Shown piece after piece: positions 1 to 8,865 of a DNA stretch of 20,000 nt; the stretch's first letter is position 1, and the number at the start of each line of letters is the position of its first letter. The DNA comes from Prorocentrum cordatum (lineage: Eukaryota; Sar; Dinophyceae; Prorocentrales; Prorocentraceae), in the NCBI GenBank assembly GCA_963575745.1, contig CAUYUJ010005630.1, positions 32,501-52,500 on the forward strand, read 5' to 3'. The notes below the pieces were generated by a model that worked only from the letters and a program-made list of their open reading frames with translations, did no database searches and was not told the DNA's origin. A program made the position numbers and the translations under genes.

Positions 1-932
1 TGCCCATCAACAAGAAGAGCGCGTTCTGGACATGGAGAAGCCTGTGGGAGTCGACCCGCAGGTGGAGCACCCAGTTCTTGTGGGCCAGGGTGATCTTCAG
101 AGGCCGCCTCATGGACGGGAAGACGATGGCCCCCAGGCGGAGGTTCCAGGGCAGGGGGTGCGGCACGATCAGCACGAAGGTCGTCCCCCACGGAGCCGTC
201 AGGGTAGATGACGCCGAGCCCTTGTGAAGCAATCATCGCACCAGCATTGCCATCAGCACTCGCAGATCCACCCGACGGGTTGCTAGAGCTTTGCGACGAC
301 GGATCAGGGGAAGCCGCAGGACGAGGGGCATCACCCGAGGACCCAGCAGCAGGGTCGGGGAATAGGCCATCGTCGTCATCATCACGAGAGCATCGCAGAA
401 CACGGAGAAGTTGTCCTTCCAAGTCATCATCGCTGAATTGTGTCACTGGGTATGGTGGATGTTCATCATCTCGCATGGCGATGTCCACCTCCTGGCTTGA
501 CGAGAGGTCGTTGTTACCTTCGCCCACCACCATGAGGACGAGATCCAGGTCGGAGGGGTTCGGGACACCCTCGTGGTCGATGCTGGCGTTATCTTCGTCA
601 GGTGGTGGTTCGTCCTGAGCGTGAGCTTCGACTGTCAAGTCGATGAGCAGGTGCGGCAGGACGTAGAGGTGCGGCATGAGCGCAGGAGGAGCGAACGGCG
701 GGGCCAAGGCGATCTGAGCTAGGTAGTCGTCTCGATTGGCAGCTGAAATGCGTGACGGGTCAGCACGCCATCCAAGCTTTTTCAGGTGTGCCATAGCGAG
801 CAAACGAAGCCGACGCGTCCGTTTGTCATCATGCACAGGCCAAGGGTCAATTAGTAAACGTCGAATATGCTCCCGAGCAATAGCTGTGGCACCACCCACT
901 GAGACACCAGTCGTTCGCGAGCTGCCGCCTGC
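1..932 (-). CDS. Partial open frame of unknown function, runs off the left edge
   Basis: Reading the minus strand from the TGA at 935-933, the frame stays open to base 1, about 310 codons, so its end lies outside the window. The first ATG is at 794-792 and gives 264 codons to the edge. The start of the protein is basic (MAHLKKLGWRADPSRI), then a short hydrophobic stretch (LYVLPHLLIDL) and a long acidic, Pro/Ser/Asp-rich, low-complexity part including DDDLEGQLLRVLRCSRDDDDD. I recognise no domain. Coding-like sequence continues upstream of the ATG (RRLLIDPWPVHDDKRTRR), so the true start may lie in the broken region 933-1454. The frame equals that of the LINE A reverse transcriptase, but two or more stops separate them. 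It could be a LINE A 3' region, another element, or a host gene fragment. The uninterrupted length makes it unlikely to be noise. Confidence 0.45.
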
Positions 933-1454
933 TCACGGAGTCGCTGCAGAAGCCTTGGAGGTCATCGTACCTGAGAACGTTCTCCATATACTCAGGGCAC
1001 CATCGCATCCATTGGTCGAAGTCAGAGCCGTGCATGTTCACCATCAGCGTGGGGATTCACGACCACGCCCACGCAACAATTCGGTCTTCAAGCACCTGAC
1101 GGCGAGCATCGACAGGAAGGCCAGGTCTCCTCAGCCGGCGGGACAAGAGGATTCAAAGAGCGCAGGAAGATCCACGTCAGGAAGCGCAGACGTGGATGGT
1201 GCGTCGGCAGCTACTTCCAACCCCTGCCCAGCAATGAGGCTGTGTGGTTCAGTGGTAGTCCCACGGCGCCCCATCGTTGGTCGCTGCAATACCGCTGATG
1301 GAGAAGAAGTGCTGGTCATAGTTGTATATGGAGTGCTGGCGGCGGCTCCATAGACGACGGCCGCAGGCTGAAAGAAGAAGCCCAGCGCGAGGGCGATCAT
1401 AGGTGGTAGGTGCGCACCTTGTCCCCAAAGGTGCTCGCGATGGCGCAGTAGCTC
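933..1454 (-). other. Broken coding-like region downstream of the LINE A reverse transcriptase
   Basis: This stretch follows the RT stop codon and precedes the left-edge frame on the same strand. Short coding-looking pieces appear in different frames: one near 1100 rich in Arg and Leu (RRLRRPGLPVDARRQVLEDR), one at about 1044-900 (GSDFDQWMRWCPEYMENV), and one near 950-880 (LQRLREQAAARERLVSQW). Stops separate them. I infer a decayed gene part or a decayed 3' extension of LINE A, but no family is recognised. Confidence 0.3.
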
Positions 1455-4308
1455 CTAGCTGTGCCGTGCGAATAGCTGCTTTAAAAAGGAGCGCGCCGCC
1501 TCTCGCCTCCAAACATGCGCGGCTGACAAGTGTGCTGCGCCAATATATGTGTAGTACATCACTGCGACGTCAAAGACGATCTTGTCCAGTTCGACAGCCG
1601 AGCCCATAAGCCCCAGACGACCCAGTGGTGAGGATGGCCGTGAGTAACCAAGCTCCTGTTCCAGGAGGCAACGAAATGGTCGGCACTGTAAGTAGTGGTG
1701 AACGGCATCAGGTTCGCGCGAGCAACCAAAACGGCATGAGAGGCGCCCGTGTGGCCGTAGTATTATGTGCGAAGTCGCCCATCCATTGGCAACCGTCTTG
1801 AGGTAGGCAAAGGCCCATGGAAGTGAGCATCCGCGAAGATATTGAAATATGTGCACCCAACGTTGTGCAGGAACATGCGAGTCGCCAATCACCCCCCGCT
1901 CAGGGAAGCGGTTGATGAGACGAGCCTCCAAGAAGGTCCACAGCGGGAGGTGGCAGATGCGTGTCTTGATCAACTTGGTGACGCATCGCTGCAAGCCCAT
2001 CGACGTGGACGGCAGTGCTTGCCATCGATCAGCTTCTTCATTGGCTGCGGCAAGGTGTGCCTGCAAGTAATCAGGGAAGATGCTGGAAGCAGAGCAGTCT
2101 CGGACTCTGGCCAGCGTTTCGACAAAGGCCTCAGATTGCCAGAAGTGTGGATACGGTCGCCCCCCACTAGTACGAATTTGAGAGAGCACACGAAGGTCGC
2201 CTAGTTGCTGGTGTTGGCGATACATCCAATCATGTAGTCTTTGAAATTCAGGGAGCGCAGCGCGGGAAGTCCTGATCAGGGCCCCGATGCTTAGGGCGAG
2301 CCATGAGGGAACCGAAGGGCCACCAGCGCTGCGAACTTGGAGCCAGGCAGAGCTGTTGAAGGTGCCGAGAGGAACCCTGAAGGTCCTGGAGAGGGCCACA
2401 AGCTCTTCGCGGAGAAGCCAGCTGGGCATCATGCGAAACTGCGCGACGTACGAGAGCACGGGAGCAATTCTTGTCGTGTAGTTGGCCGCGAGCCGCGAGA
2501 CCGCGAGCGGGCTCGTGCCTACCAATTTCGATCTCACTTTAACTTTGATAGATGGCGCCAGCCAGCATGAGCTCTCATCTGCAGCAGGGCCCAGGACAAG
2601 GCCGAGGTAAGTCAGAGAACTAACCACCTGAATATTTGCAAAGAGTGGGACAATATCACGTATCGGTTCATGCATGGAGGTAGCCACCCGCTCCGTTAAC
2701 TGGGCGTGGAGCGGCACCAGCAGGCACTTGGTGAGCTTGAGCACAAGCGTAGAGAATCTCTCCGCTGTCTGCATCACGTCAGCAAGGATGCGGAGTGCCT
2801 GAAGCTTCTTGACGACGCATCCAATCTCATCAGCGCCGGCCCGAGCAAGGCCAAGCCGTGGGGCCTCCATCCGCGACTGAAGGTCGAAGAGAAAGCATGC
2901 CGTCACTGCCGCGTATAGCGACCCACTGAGTGAGCATCCTTGCATGATACCAAATGAGATGCGCCACGCAAAGGTAGGAAGCCCATTCTTCATAACGATA
3001 GCGTCTAGGATATGATAAAGCTGTTCCAAGATCGCCAGGAACGCGCATGGTACCTGCATTTGCCGACAGGCCATCAACATTAAAGGACTGCGCCAGACTC
3101 GGGAAGGCCGCGCCGAAGTCCAAAGCAACCAGTGCAAGAAGGTCAGGGCTTGCCGTGGGGGGGTTGGAGTACGTGCGCGCTGCAACGTCGAGCTCGAGGA
3201 TGTTGACTCCAAAATTCCGCTTGGGGATGAAGCCCCTCTGGGATCGGGGTGCCCAATCCATGAACAACTTGCTGAACTGGATGTTAACAGTGGCGGTGAG
3301 AACCTCGATGTCCGCGTTCCGCAAGCCCAGCGCACGGACCGCCCCAGAGGAGCGAGAGCAACCAGTAGCCAGAGAGTCTTCGATCTCCTCGCCATTGGGC
3401 AGCCAGACCTGCAGCGTGTCATTTGAACTTTTGAAGAAAAAGATGGGCCCTGCATAATCCATAGCATAGCGTCCGAAAGCACATTGACCCCAGCGCCAGT
3501 AGCCGCCCAAGCCGAGTACGGGATGGAGTCCTGCCCAGGTTCAGAGCAGTGCATATTGCTAGCTACGCGCCGCAAGGGAGCGGGAGATGGCGGCTTAACT
3601 TTGGAGAAATCCAATAGCCGAACATGTTGTTCGATGCATGCTTGTGCCAGGCCAAGATCGATCGACTTGGCCTTAAAGATGGGGGCCCAGTGCTCGATCC
3701 GGCGGTCTGTCATGGTCGCAGAGTCGCTGGAGACGCAGGTCGGGTCAGACGGGTGCTTCACCGCGCGCAATACCAATCTGCGATTGAGAGGAGACCAGAT
3801 ACCAGAGCGCCGTTCCACAGCAGCAAGCTGACGACGCAGAGCCTGCGGGGCACGGGGTCGGGCAAGCCGCTCCTCAAGACGAATGCGAAATTGATCAGCA
3901 TGCCGACGCTGTATCTCATCGCACCAGTGTTGAAAGGAGGCGGGATGGCGAAGACGGACCCTGTTGTTCTTGATCTCTAAGAAGTCGTAGGCCGCAGCAT
4001 GGTTGGTCATCAACTTGCGAGCGAGCACGTGGTCGTTCCGCCAAACGACCCTAGATATTTGCCGAGCAAGTAGCAAGAGCGTCGCATTGGCTTCGGGCGC
4101 CTTGTGAAAGAGCCGATCGCGAAGGTCGGCGGCCACCTCGCGAATGGCCCACTTGTGTAGCTCGATCTGCCGAAGGGGGGCTCTTGTCCGCATAGTTGAG
4201 CTTGTCGCATACCGACTTGAGCTGCTTTTGGAATTCATCACTTTCAAACAAGTGCCGTGGGATTCGATGAGCATGAGCAGGCCGAAGAGATCGCTGCGTG
4301 AACGTCAC
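1455..4308 (-). pseudogene. LINE A ORF2, reverse transcriptase part (three frame breaks)
   Basis: The RT would copy the element's RNA into DNA at the target nick. The N-terminal part reads in the EEP frame from 4308 to a G6 run at 4175-4180, then switches frame (RQIELHKWAIREVAADLRDR). PGQDSIPYSAW, an RT finger motif, follows. Near 3437-3441 (A5 on plus) the reading moves to another frame carrying VWLPNGEE, a block ending GFIPKRNFGVNILELD, and motif A ALDFGAAFPSL (Asp at 3120-3118). Near 3045 it returns to the first frame for motif B QGCSLSGSLYA, the motif C position ARAGADEIG, and LKLTKCLLVPL. Motif C should read xADD; here it is GADE, the second Asp being Glu (2828-2826). A C-terminal Cys/His knuckle, CRFGC ... 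HHYLQC, lies at about 1735-1680. The stop is at 1457-1455. RT identity is firm; the frame breaks could partly be assembly errors at homopolymers. Confidence 0.88.
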
Positions 4309-5140
4309 CGCGCGCGCCGCATGATCGCTGACATTGGTCTCGGCGAGGTGCTCAGGACAATCAATAACCCCAGGTTCCGCCGTGATCTAAATCATAATCC
4401 ACCCAGGCCAACTGCACCAGAGCCTATCCAAAATGGAGACGGAGTGAGCGCGGCGATCGTAATGTGCCCGCTCGTCAGAAGATTTCCAGCATGGTCTTGA
4501 GCACCGTATTCCAGCGGGCAGCTCTGGCGCGTTGTCTTTGCCTTGGGCTAGTCGGCGGCGAGGCCGGTGAAGGAGAAGAGGGGCGCGTGGGGCAACATTG
4601 AGGTCACCATGGAGTATGACAACATACTGAAGCGGATCGCGATGAGCCGCCTTGAGGTCAGCAGCCAAAACTTTCGACACTCCATTGATCTGGGCAATGG
4701 TCAAGTCGTGGTTGTGTACATTGTAGTGGAAAACAAAGAAGCCATCCAGGTGAAGGGCCACTCGTAGCACCCCACCAGGAACTAATGGTCGCTGAGAGAC
4801 TTCAGCGCGACATTCAGCAGGAAGGATCGTAGCAACACCTCCCCGTGCTGCAGACCCCTCGCAGTAGCTGGTGTAGACCTTCGCGCGCGGTGCAACCTTG
4901 GAGAGAAAGTCGACGAGCTGCTTCTTATCCTGGTGGACCTCCTGGATGGCAACAATACCACATGCAAAGTCCAACCTCTTGAGGTAAGCAAGCTTCGGCC
5001 GAGCAGCATGTCCACGATACTGAAGAAGGGCGCGGGCATTCCAAGAAGAGAAAGCGAACGACGGGGGGCGCGCCAATCGTCCATGAATAGCTGCAGCAAA
5101 TCCACTAAAGAGACCAAACTGCGGCTTCAGGTGGAGAGAT
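4309..5140 (-). pseudogene. LINE A ORF2, EEP (AP-like) endonuclease domain with in-frame stop
   Basis: This domain nicks target DNA to prime reverse transcription. The visible motifs are SSWNARALL with the metal-site Asn (5040-5038), IQEVH with the catalytic Glu (4941-4939), GGVATILP, VILHGDLNVAP with the GDxN pair (Asp at 4605-4603), LDRLWCSWPGW, and SDH with the catalytic His (4329-4321). The SDH motif lies beyond an in-frame TAG at 4389-4387 in the same reading frame, so the stop is a lesion inside the domain and not its true end. The domain lies in a different frame from ORF1 and overlaps ORF1's C-terminal coding end by a few codons. That could be an original ORF1/ORF2 overlap or another frame break. 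The first codon of ORF2 is unclear. Confidence 0.87.
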
Positions 5141-6346
5141 GATGCCCTTGACAGCCTCCGCCAGCTGGTCCTTCGGGAGCGCCAGCTTCTGCACAATGTT
5201 GTCGGCCCAAGCGATCTCCGAGGGGATGTTCCCAGGGTTGGGAGAGAGGCGAAGCGCAGGGTCCCACCCCGCCATGAGGTAGCCCCTGTCGCGGTCGAAG
5301 AATTACTTCTTGTCGGGGGCAACGTTCTTAAAGGCCCCCCTGAGCTTGCGGCCCTGGATCTCCAGCTTGATTCGTCGGGGGTTCTTATCCGCACCGATGT
5401 GGAGGGGCGCCATCTGCTTGTCCATGGCCATGACCTCGAATCTTTTCCATTGACCAGGACCGAGCCGTTGAGCACCGAGGACTTGAGAGACACGGCGAGC
5501 GGCAGGCCCGGCTGCCCCCGGGAATTGGACAGTGAACTGTTTGGCGACCTGCTCGCTGGATGAGATCGTGAAGAACTGGGCCTTGATTCCGCAGCTGACG
5601 ATCCAATCCGACATGATTTGCTGTGCTGCTGACAAGTCCACCAGCTTGGACGCCATGGCGCGAATGATCGTCGCGTCGGTATCCCTGTCGAAGCCTGCAG
5701 CACTGGCGAGAGGCGGCTTGGGCTGGACGTTGGCGATCGCGAGAGCAGCGCGGAGTTCTTGAGTTTGTTCCCGAAGAATCTGCAGTTCAGAGTCGCGGCC
5801 ATCCAGTCTGTTCTCAACAGCACGGAGTCGCACGGAGTGGCCGTCCAACTGTTCTTGGAACTTGCGGTAGAAGGCATCCAGCTTCTCGGAACAAAATTGC
5901 TCGGATGTTTGTTTGGCCATGGCTGGAAGTTGTTGTGCTCCTTCTGCAAGCTTCCCAGCAGCACGAGAGTGCTCAGTAAGCTGAGCAGCGAAGTCCTGGA
6001 TCTGGTCCGAGACTGTCGCGGAGACCACTTTGGTGAGGTCTCTGGTGGGCTCGTCCATGTGCTCGGCCATCTTCTTGGAGACGCAGTCCCCTGCAAATTG
6101 CTTGATGTAATCGTCTTTCGTCCACTCGTCCTCGCTGTTGATGTCCTCACCATCATCATCCCCAGCAGCAGGGGCCGCAGTGGAAGAAGCCCCAGTGGTA
6201 GGATGGACAGGAATGTCTGAGCCAGCAGCCAGATCATCGCCCTCATCGACGACAGCAGCGCCTTCAGCCTGACATCGGCGAATCTTCTTGATCTTCCTCT
6301 TGGGGCCGCGAACGGCCTGCAGTCCGCCATTGCGGTCACCGCCCAT
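5105..6346 (-). pseudogene. LINE A ORF1: coiled-coil, RNA-binding-type protein with premature stop
   Basis: The ATG at 6346 opens 347 codons to a TAA at 5305-5303. Reading on in the same frame gives 66 further coding-like codons (FFDRDRGYLMAGWDPALRLS) to a TAG at 5107-5105, so the TAA looks like a single nonsense change. Residues 15-25 are strongly basic (PKRKIKKIRRC). Residues about 35-75 are acidic and low complexity. About 90-200 is a predicted coiled coil ending in LREQTQELRAALAIA. About 215-345 is a compact alpha/beta-looking part (DATIIRAMASKLVDL ... WKRFEVMAMDKQMAPLHIG) resembling the nucleic-acid-binding C-terminal half of ORF1-type proteins of dinoflagellate LINEs. The role, packaging element RNA, is inferred from position and architecture. 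It starts 156 nt after the spliced leader. Confidence 0.75.
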
Positions 6347-6501
6347 GAATGTATCTGGGCGTTCGAGAGGGCAGGAACGGGAAATGCATCCGTTTACCCA
6401 CCAACTCGAGCGCAGGTGTGGAGAAAAGCACTGCCAGACCTCAAGGGTCTTGCCAGCCGCGGACTAGCGGTGTCCACTTGTTCCCCCGAGGAACATGGCA
6501 T
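6347..6501 (-). other. LINE A 5' leader with a 35-codon upstream frame
   Basis: The 155 nt between the spliced leader and the ORF1 ATG form the leader of the trans-spliced RNA. An ATG directly abuts the SL (6501-6499) and opens a frame of 35 codons, closed by a TAA at 6396-6394. Whether it is translated cannot be told from one copy. Confidence 0.6.
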
Positions 6502-6523
6502 CTTGAGCCAAAATGGCTACGGA
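6502..6523 (-). other. Dinoflagellate spliced leader (DinoSL) relic
   Basis: On the minus strand these 22 bases begin TCCGTAGCC and end GGCTCAAG, and match the conserved dinoflagellate spliced leader at every position, with T at the variable first base. This leader is joined in trans to the 5' end of nuclear mRNAs. A full copy in genomic DNA, with no splice donor after it and directly followed by retrotransposon sequence, marks re-integration of a trans-spliced RNA. The next bases are ATG; the bases before it are a (TCC)n microsatellite. Confidence 0.95.
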
Positions 6524-6614
6524 GAAGGAGGAGGAGGAGGAGGAGGAGGAGGAGGAGGAGGAGGAGGAGGACGGAGGAGGAGGACGACGAGGAGGAGGAG
6601 GAGGAGGAGGAGGA
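6524..6614 (+). repeat. (GGA)n microsatellite at the LINE A 5' junction
   Basis: An almost pure GGA/GAG tract on the plus strand, interrupted by ACGGAGG and ACGACG. On the LINE A sense strand it is (TCC)n directly upstream of the spliced leader. The very long frames crossing it encode only poly-Glu, poly-Gly or poly-Arg and are not genes. Confidence 0.95.
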
Positions 6615-7210
6615 TTTCCCCCCAGGGCTGCGCAGGAGTGCGAGTCCTGGAGCATCATGCAAGGGGGGGCAAAGCAAGGTGCACCTTTGGGGCCCCAGGG
6701 CCTCCTCGGGGGCCCCGAAGGGCTCCTTTCTCGGAGCCCTGAAGGGCCTCTTTTCTGCAGCCCTCGCTGCTCCCCATTCATCGCCCTCCCCCCCCCCACA
6801 CCCACCGCCGACGCCCAAGACGTCCACGCCCACCCGCGCGCCGGGGGCGGGCAGCAGACGCAGCAGCCTACAATGGCTGCCTCCCGCGGAGCGCATCGGG
6901 TGCTCCGTCCGGCCCGGGCGTGCCTCGAGGACGGCCAAGCGGTCGTCCCAGAGATCCGACGCTCCAACAACGGAAATAGGAGCGGCGGGCTCTGGGCCAG
7001 TTCTGGCCGCCGGGAGCCCTCGCCGGCCTCGGGACCGTTCAGCAAGACAGCTCGGGACGAAACGCCAGCCCTATAGGGCTGGCGTTTCGTCCCGAGCTGG
7101 TCCAGGCCTCCGGGGCCCGCGCATCGAAAACATCGGAGCGGCTGCAGGTCTGGGGTCGTGCTGCCACGAGGAGCGCCGGGTAAGGAGCGAAGGGGCTCGC
7201 CTGGCCACGG
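6615..7210. other. GC-rich intergenic sequence with short GGGCC/GGCCC repeats
   Basis: No gene is supported here. At 6685-6780 there are loosely repeated blocks of the type GGGCCTCCT and GGGCCCC, also found in inverted form. A motif of this block (6697-6713) recurs with one mismatch at the right edge of the window (19984-20000). The 52-bp palindrome listed separately lies inside. Confidence 0.6.
7048..7099. repeat. 52-bp perfect palindrome
   Basis: The sequence starts CAGCTCGGGACG, has CCCTATAGGG at its centre (between 7073 and 7074), and is fully self-complementary over 26 bp on each side with no loop. The next pair outward (7047/7100) does not match. Such a perfect arm-to-arm copy suggests a recent inverted duplication, a transposon end pair, or a cruciform or hairpin element. 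No flanking duplication is evident. Confidence 0.95.
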
Positions 7211-7303
7211 TGGGGAGGAGGGAGGAGGGAGGAGGGAGGAGGGAGGAGGGAGGAGGGAGGAGGGAGGAGGAGGAGGAGGAGGAGGAGGAGGAGGAGGAGG
7301 AGG
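7211..7303 (+). repeat. Period-7 (GGGAGGA)n tract followed by (GGA)n
   Basis: About seven copies of the 7-mer GGGAGGA (to about 7262) pass into pure GGA repeats. The G-runs on the plus strand could form G-quadruplexes. Frames through it are compositional artefacts. Confidence 0.9.
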
Positions 7304-7698
7304 CCACGAAGAGGCTCCCCGAAAACCCGGCCCGAGGAAGGGCCCGAAGACCAGGGCCCCTCCCGAGCCCGAAGCTCGCCATCGCTCGGACGTCCATTCC
7401 CTGTGTGTTCTTGTCGGCCTCGTGCGTGGTTTTTTCGCCAAGGGATCGAGGATGCTCCTCGATGGTCCTCGCCGAAGGAAAAGTGCACACGTCCGAGCGA
7501 TGCCCAGGAAGTGGCCCTTGGTGCAGCCAGCGTCTTGACTGTGTCAGCGGTCGCTGCAGAGGCGACGCCAGAAGGCCGAAGGCGAGGAGCGCCAGGTCAG
7601 CGACGATCCGCTTGCGCGCGGCGGGCGACAGGGTCGGACCGCCAGGGGCCCGCTGCGGAAGCAAAGTGCAGGCCCCAGGTCAGCCTGGGCACCAGACT
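7304..7698. other. Intergenic sequence, no gene recognised
   Basis: Mixed GC-rich sequence. Open frames cross it on both strands because stop codons are scarce, but they depend on the flanking microsatellites and show no domain. Confidence 0.5.
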
Positions 7699-7925
7699 GG
7701 AGTGTACATACTCAAGGTCTCTCCCCGCTCGTCCTCCCCGCCCCTTCCTTCTCCCCGATTGTCCCCTATGCTCATTATCATACTTCTCCTCGTGTATTAT
7801 CCTTCTCCTCTTTCTGCTCCCCCATCCTATTTGTATTCCTCCTCCTGCTCCTTCTGTTGCTGGCGATCCTCATGCCCTGGCTCCTCCTCCTCCTCCTCCT
7901 CCTCCTCCTCCTCCTTGCTCACTTC
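7699..7925 (+). repeat. Pyrimidine-rich region with a pure (TCC)n core
   Basis: Plus-strand pyrimidine-rich sequence (CTCCTCG, CTTCTCC, CCCCATCC) containing a pure TCC run at about 7879-7916. It has the opposite polarity to the GGA tracts at 6524 and 7211. Confidence 0.85.
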
Positions 7926-8637
7926 TTCCGCATCCTCCGTCATCCTCCCTCTTCTCGTTTCGTTCCGCTTCCTGGGAGACGCGTGGGGTCAAAAGACAAG
8001 CAAACCGAAGGCAGGCTCAACACGAAAGCCACGTGCAAGATGACAGCTCCACCTGCAAGCTAGAGGCTAGAGGCAATCCCGATGACACCCGAAAACGATC
8101 TTAGGGCAAACCATCAGACAGCAAGAGACGAGCGCCGCGCGCAAGGTATGCTTGAAGGTATGGTTCAGACGAGAAGATAGCAAGTGATAAACACGCCAAC
8201 AACAATGTCAAGACGAACCAGACCTGAAACCCGGAAGGCAAGCACATCTTGAACAGCCAGAGGCAGCCTAAAGGAAAGTAAGACGACAGGGGTAGACACA
8301 CACACAAAGAGAACAACTGCGGGCAATCCGATGGCAAGCTAAAAAACGCGCTGGCAGGCCAGATCGAAGAGCGGAATTCTCACATTCTCGACAACACGCT
8401 GACAAGCCCTCATGCCATAGCGTAACGCTGCATCCCTCCGCAGGGCACCTTCGTCAGACTGACACGCCTGCCTAAACGGGTCCAGCCGCTAGAGTATACT
8501 ATGCGGGTCCTCTTCAAACGTCTGGTCAGGACCGTATGCGCGTGGATGCCTGACACGCAGACACGGCATCATGCTTCACAGAGACCACGATGTCGGACCA
8601 TTTGTGCATTTGAAGTGTTCCGCGCGTGGAGATGAGA
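7926..8637. other. Non-repetitive intergenic sequence, no gene recognised
   Basis: This is the longest stretch of ordinary-complexity DNA between the two LINEs, with less GC bias than its surroundings and a short (AC)n run near 8298. The frames are short and show no recognisable protein. I see no tRNA or other RNA gene by eye. Confidence 0.5.
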
Positions 8638-8832
8638 TGGAGGCAGGGCGAGTGGGAGGAAGAGAATGGGGCGGGGAAGAAGGGAGGGAGGGAGGAAGAG
8701 GAGAAACGACGGAGGATGAGGATGAGAGAAAGGTGGAGGAGGAGGGGGAGGAGGCGGAGGAGGGGGTGGAGGAGGAGGCGGAGGAAGAGGAGGAGCAGCA
8801 GCAGCAGGAGGAGCAGGAGGCGCACCAGACGT
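8638..8832 (+). repeat. Purine-rich (GGA)n/(GAGGCG)n tract
   Basis: Degenerate GGAGG/GAGGAG repeats with GGGAGGGA stretches, ending in an AGCAGCAGCAGG run. It lies about 35 bp before the pyrimidine tract at 8866, so the pair forms an inverted arrangement capable of pairing. Confidence 0.9.
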
Positions 8833-8865
8833 GAGGCGCCAGCGCTCCCCTCCTCACCCCGCCCC

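Larger units (their letters stand above)
1455..6523 (-). mobile_element. LINE A: decayed non-LTR retrotransposon with spliced leader at its 5' end
   Basis: The order on the minus strand is spliced leader (6523-6502), leader (6501-6347), ORF1 (6346-5105), EEP endonuclease (about 5140-4309) and reverse transcriptase (4308-1455). An EEP followed by RT with no visible long terminal repeats is the plan of non-LTR retrotransposons. No RNase H motif is seen after the RT. The 5' end is defined sharply by the SL and then by a (TCC)n tract on the sense strand. The 3' end is uncertain: it may be near 1400 or beyond the left edge. The copy has two in-frame stops and three frame breaks, so it is not autonomous as read. 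Confidence 0.88.

Noticed and set aside
208-618. Plus-strand frame of 136 codons near the left edge
   Set aside because: It is the shadow of the much longer minus-strand frame that runs through 932-1.
2830-3510. A separate 226-codon minus-strand gene
   Set aside because: It carries the RT motifs (GFIPKRNFG, LDFGAAFPSL) missing from the overlapping long frame, so it is the frame-shifted middle of the same RT and not a second gene.
5759-6220. A plus-strand frame of 153 codons opposite LINE A ORF1
   Set aside because: It is antisense to a coiled-coil coding region and shows no domain; such mirror frames are common opposite GC-rich coding DNA.
1455-6523. LTR retrotransposon or integrated virus
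   Set aside because: No flanking long terminal repeats, protease or integrase motifs are seen; the EEP-RT order with an SL at the 5' end is that of a LINE.
6349-8043. A 564-codon plus-strand open frame between the LINEs
   Set aside because: It is held open by GGA/TCC tracts, encodes poly-Arg, poly-Glu and poly-Ser blocks, has no domain, and overlaps equally long frames on both strands.
8140-8330. A possible small RNA gene in the ordinary-complexity stretch
   Set aside because: No tRNA-like arms or recognisable small RNA motifs can be followed by eye; a covariance-model search would be needed and I cannot support a call.
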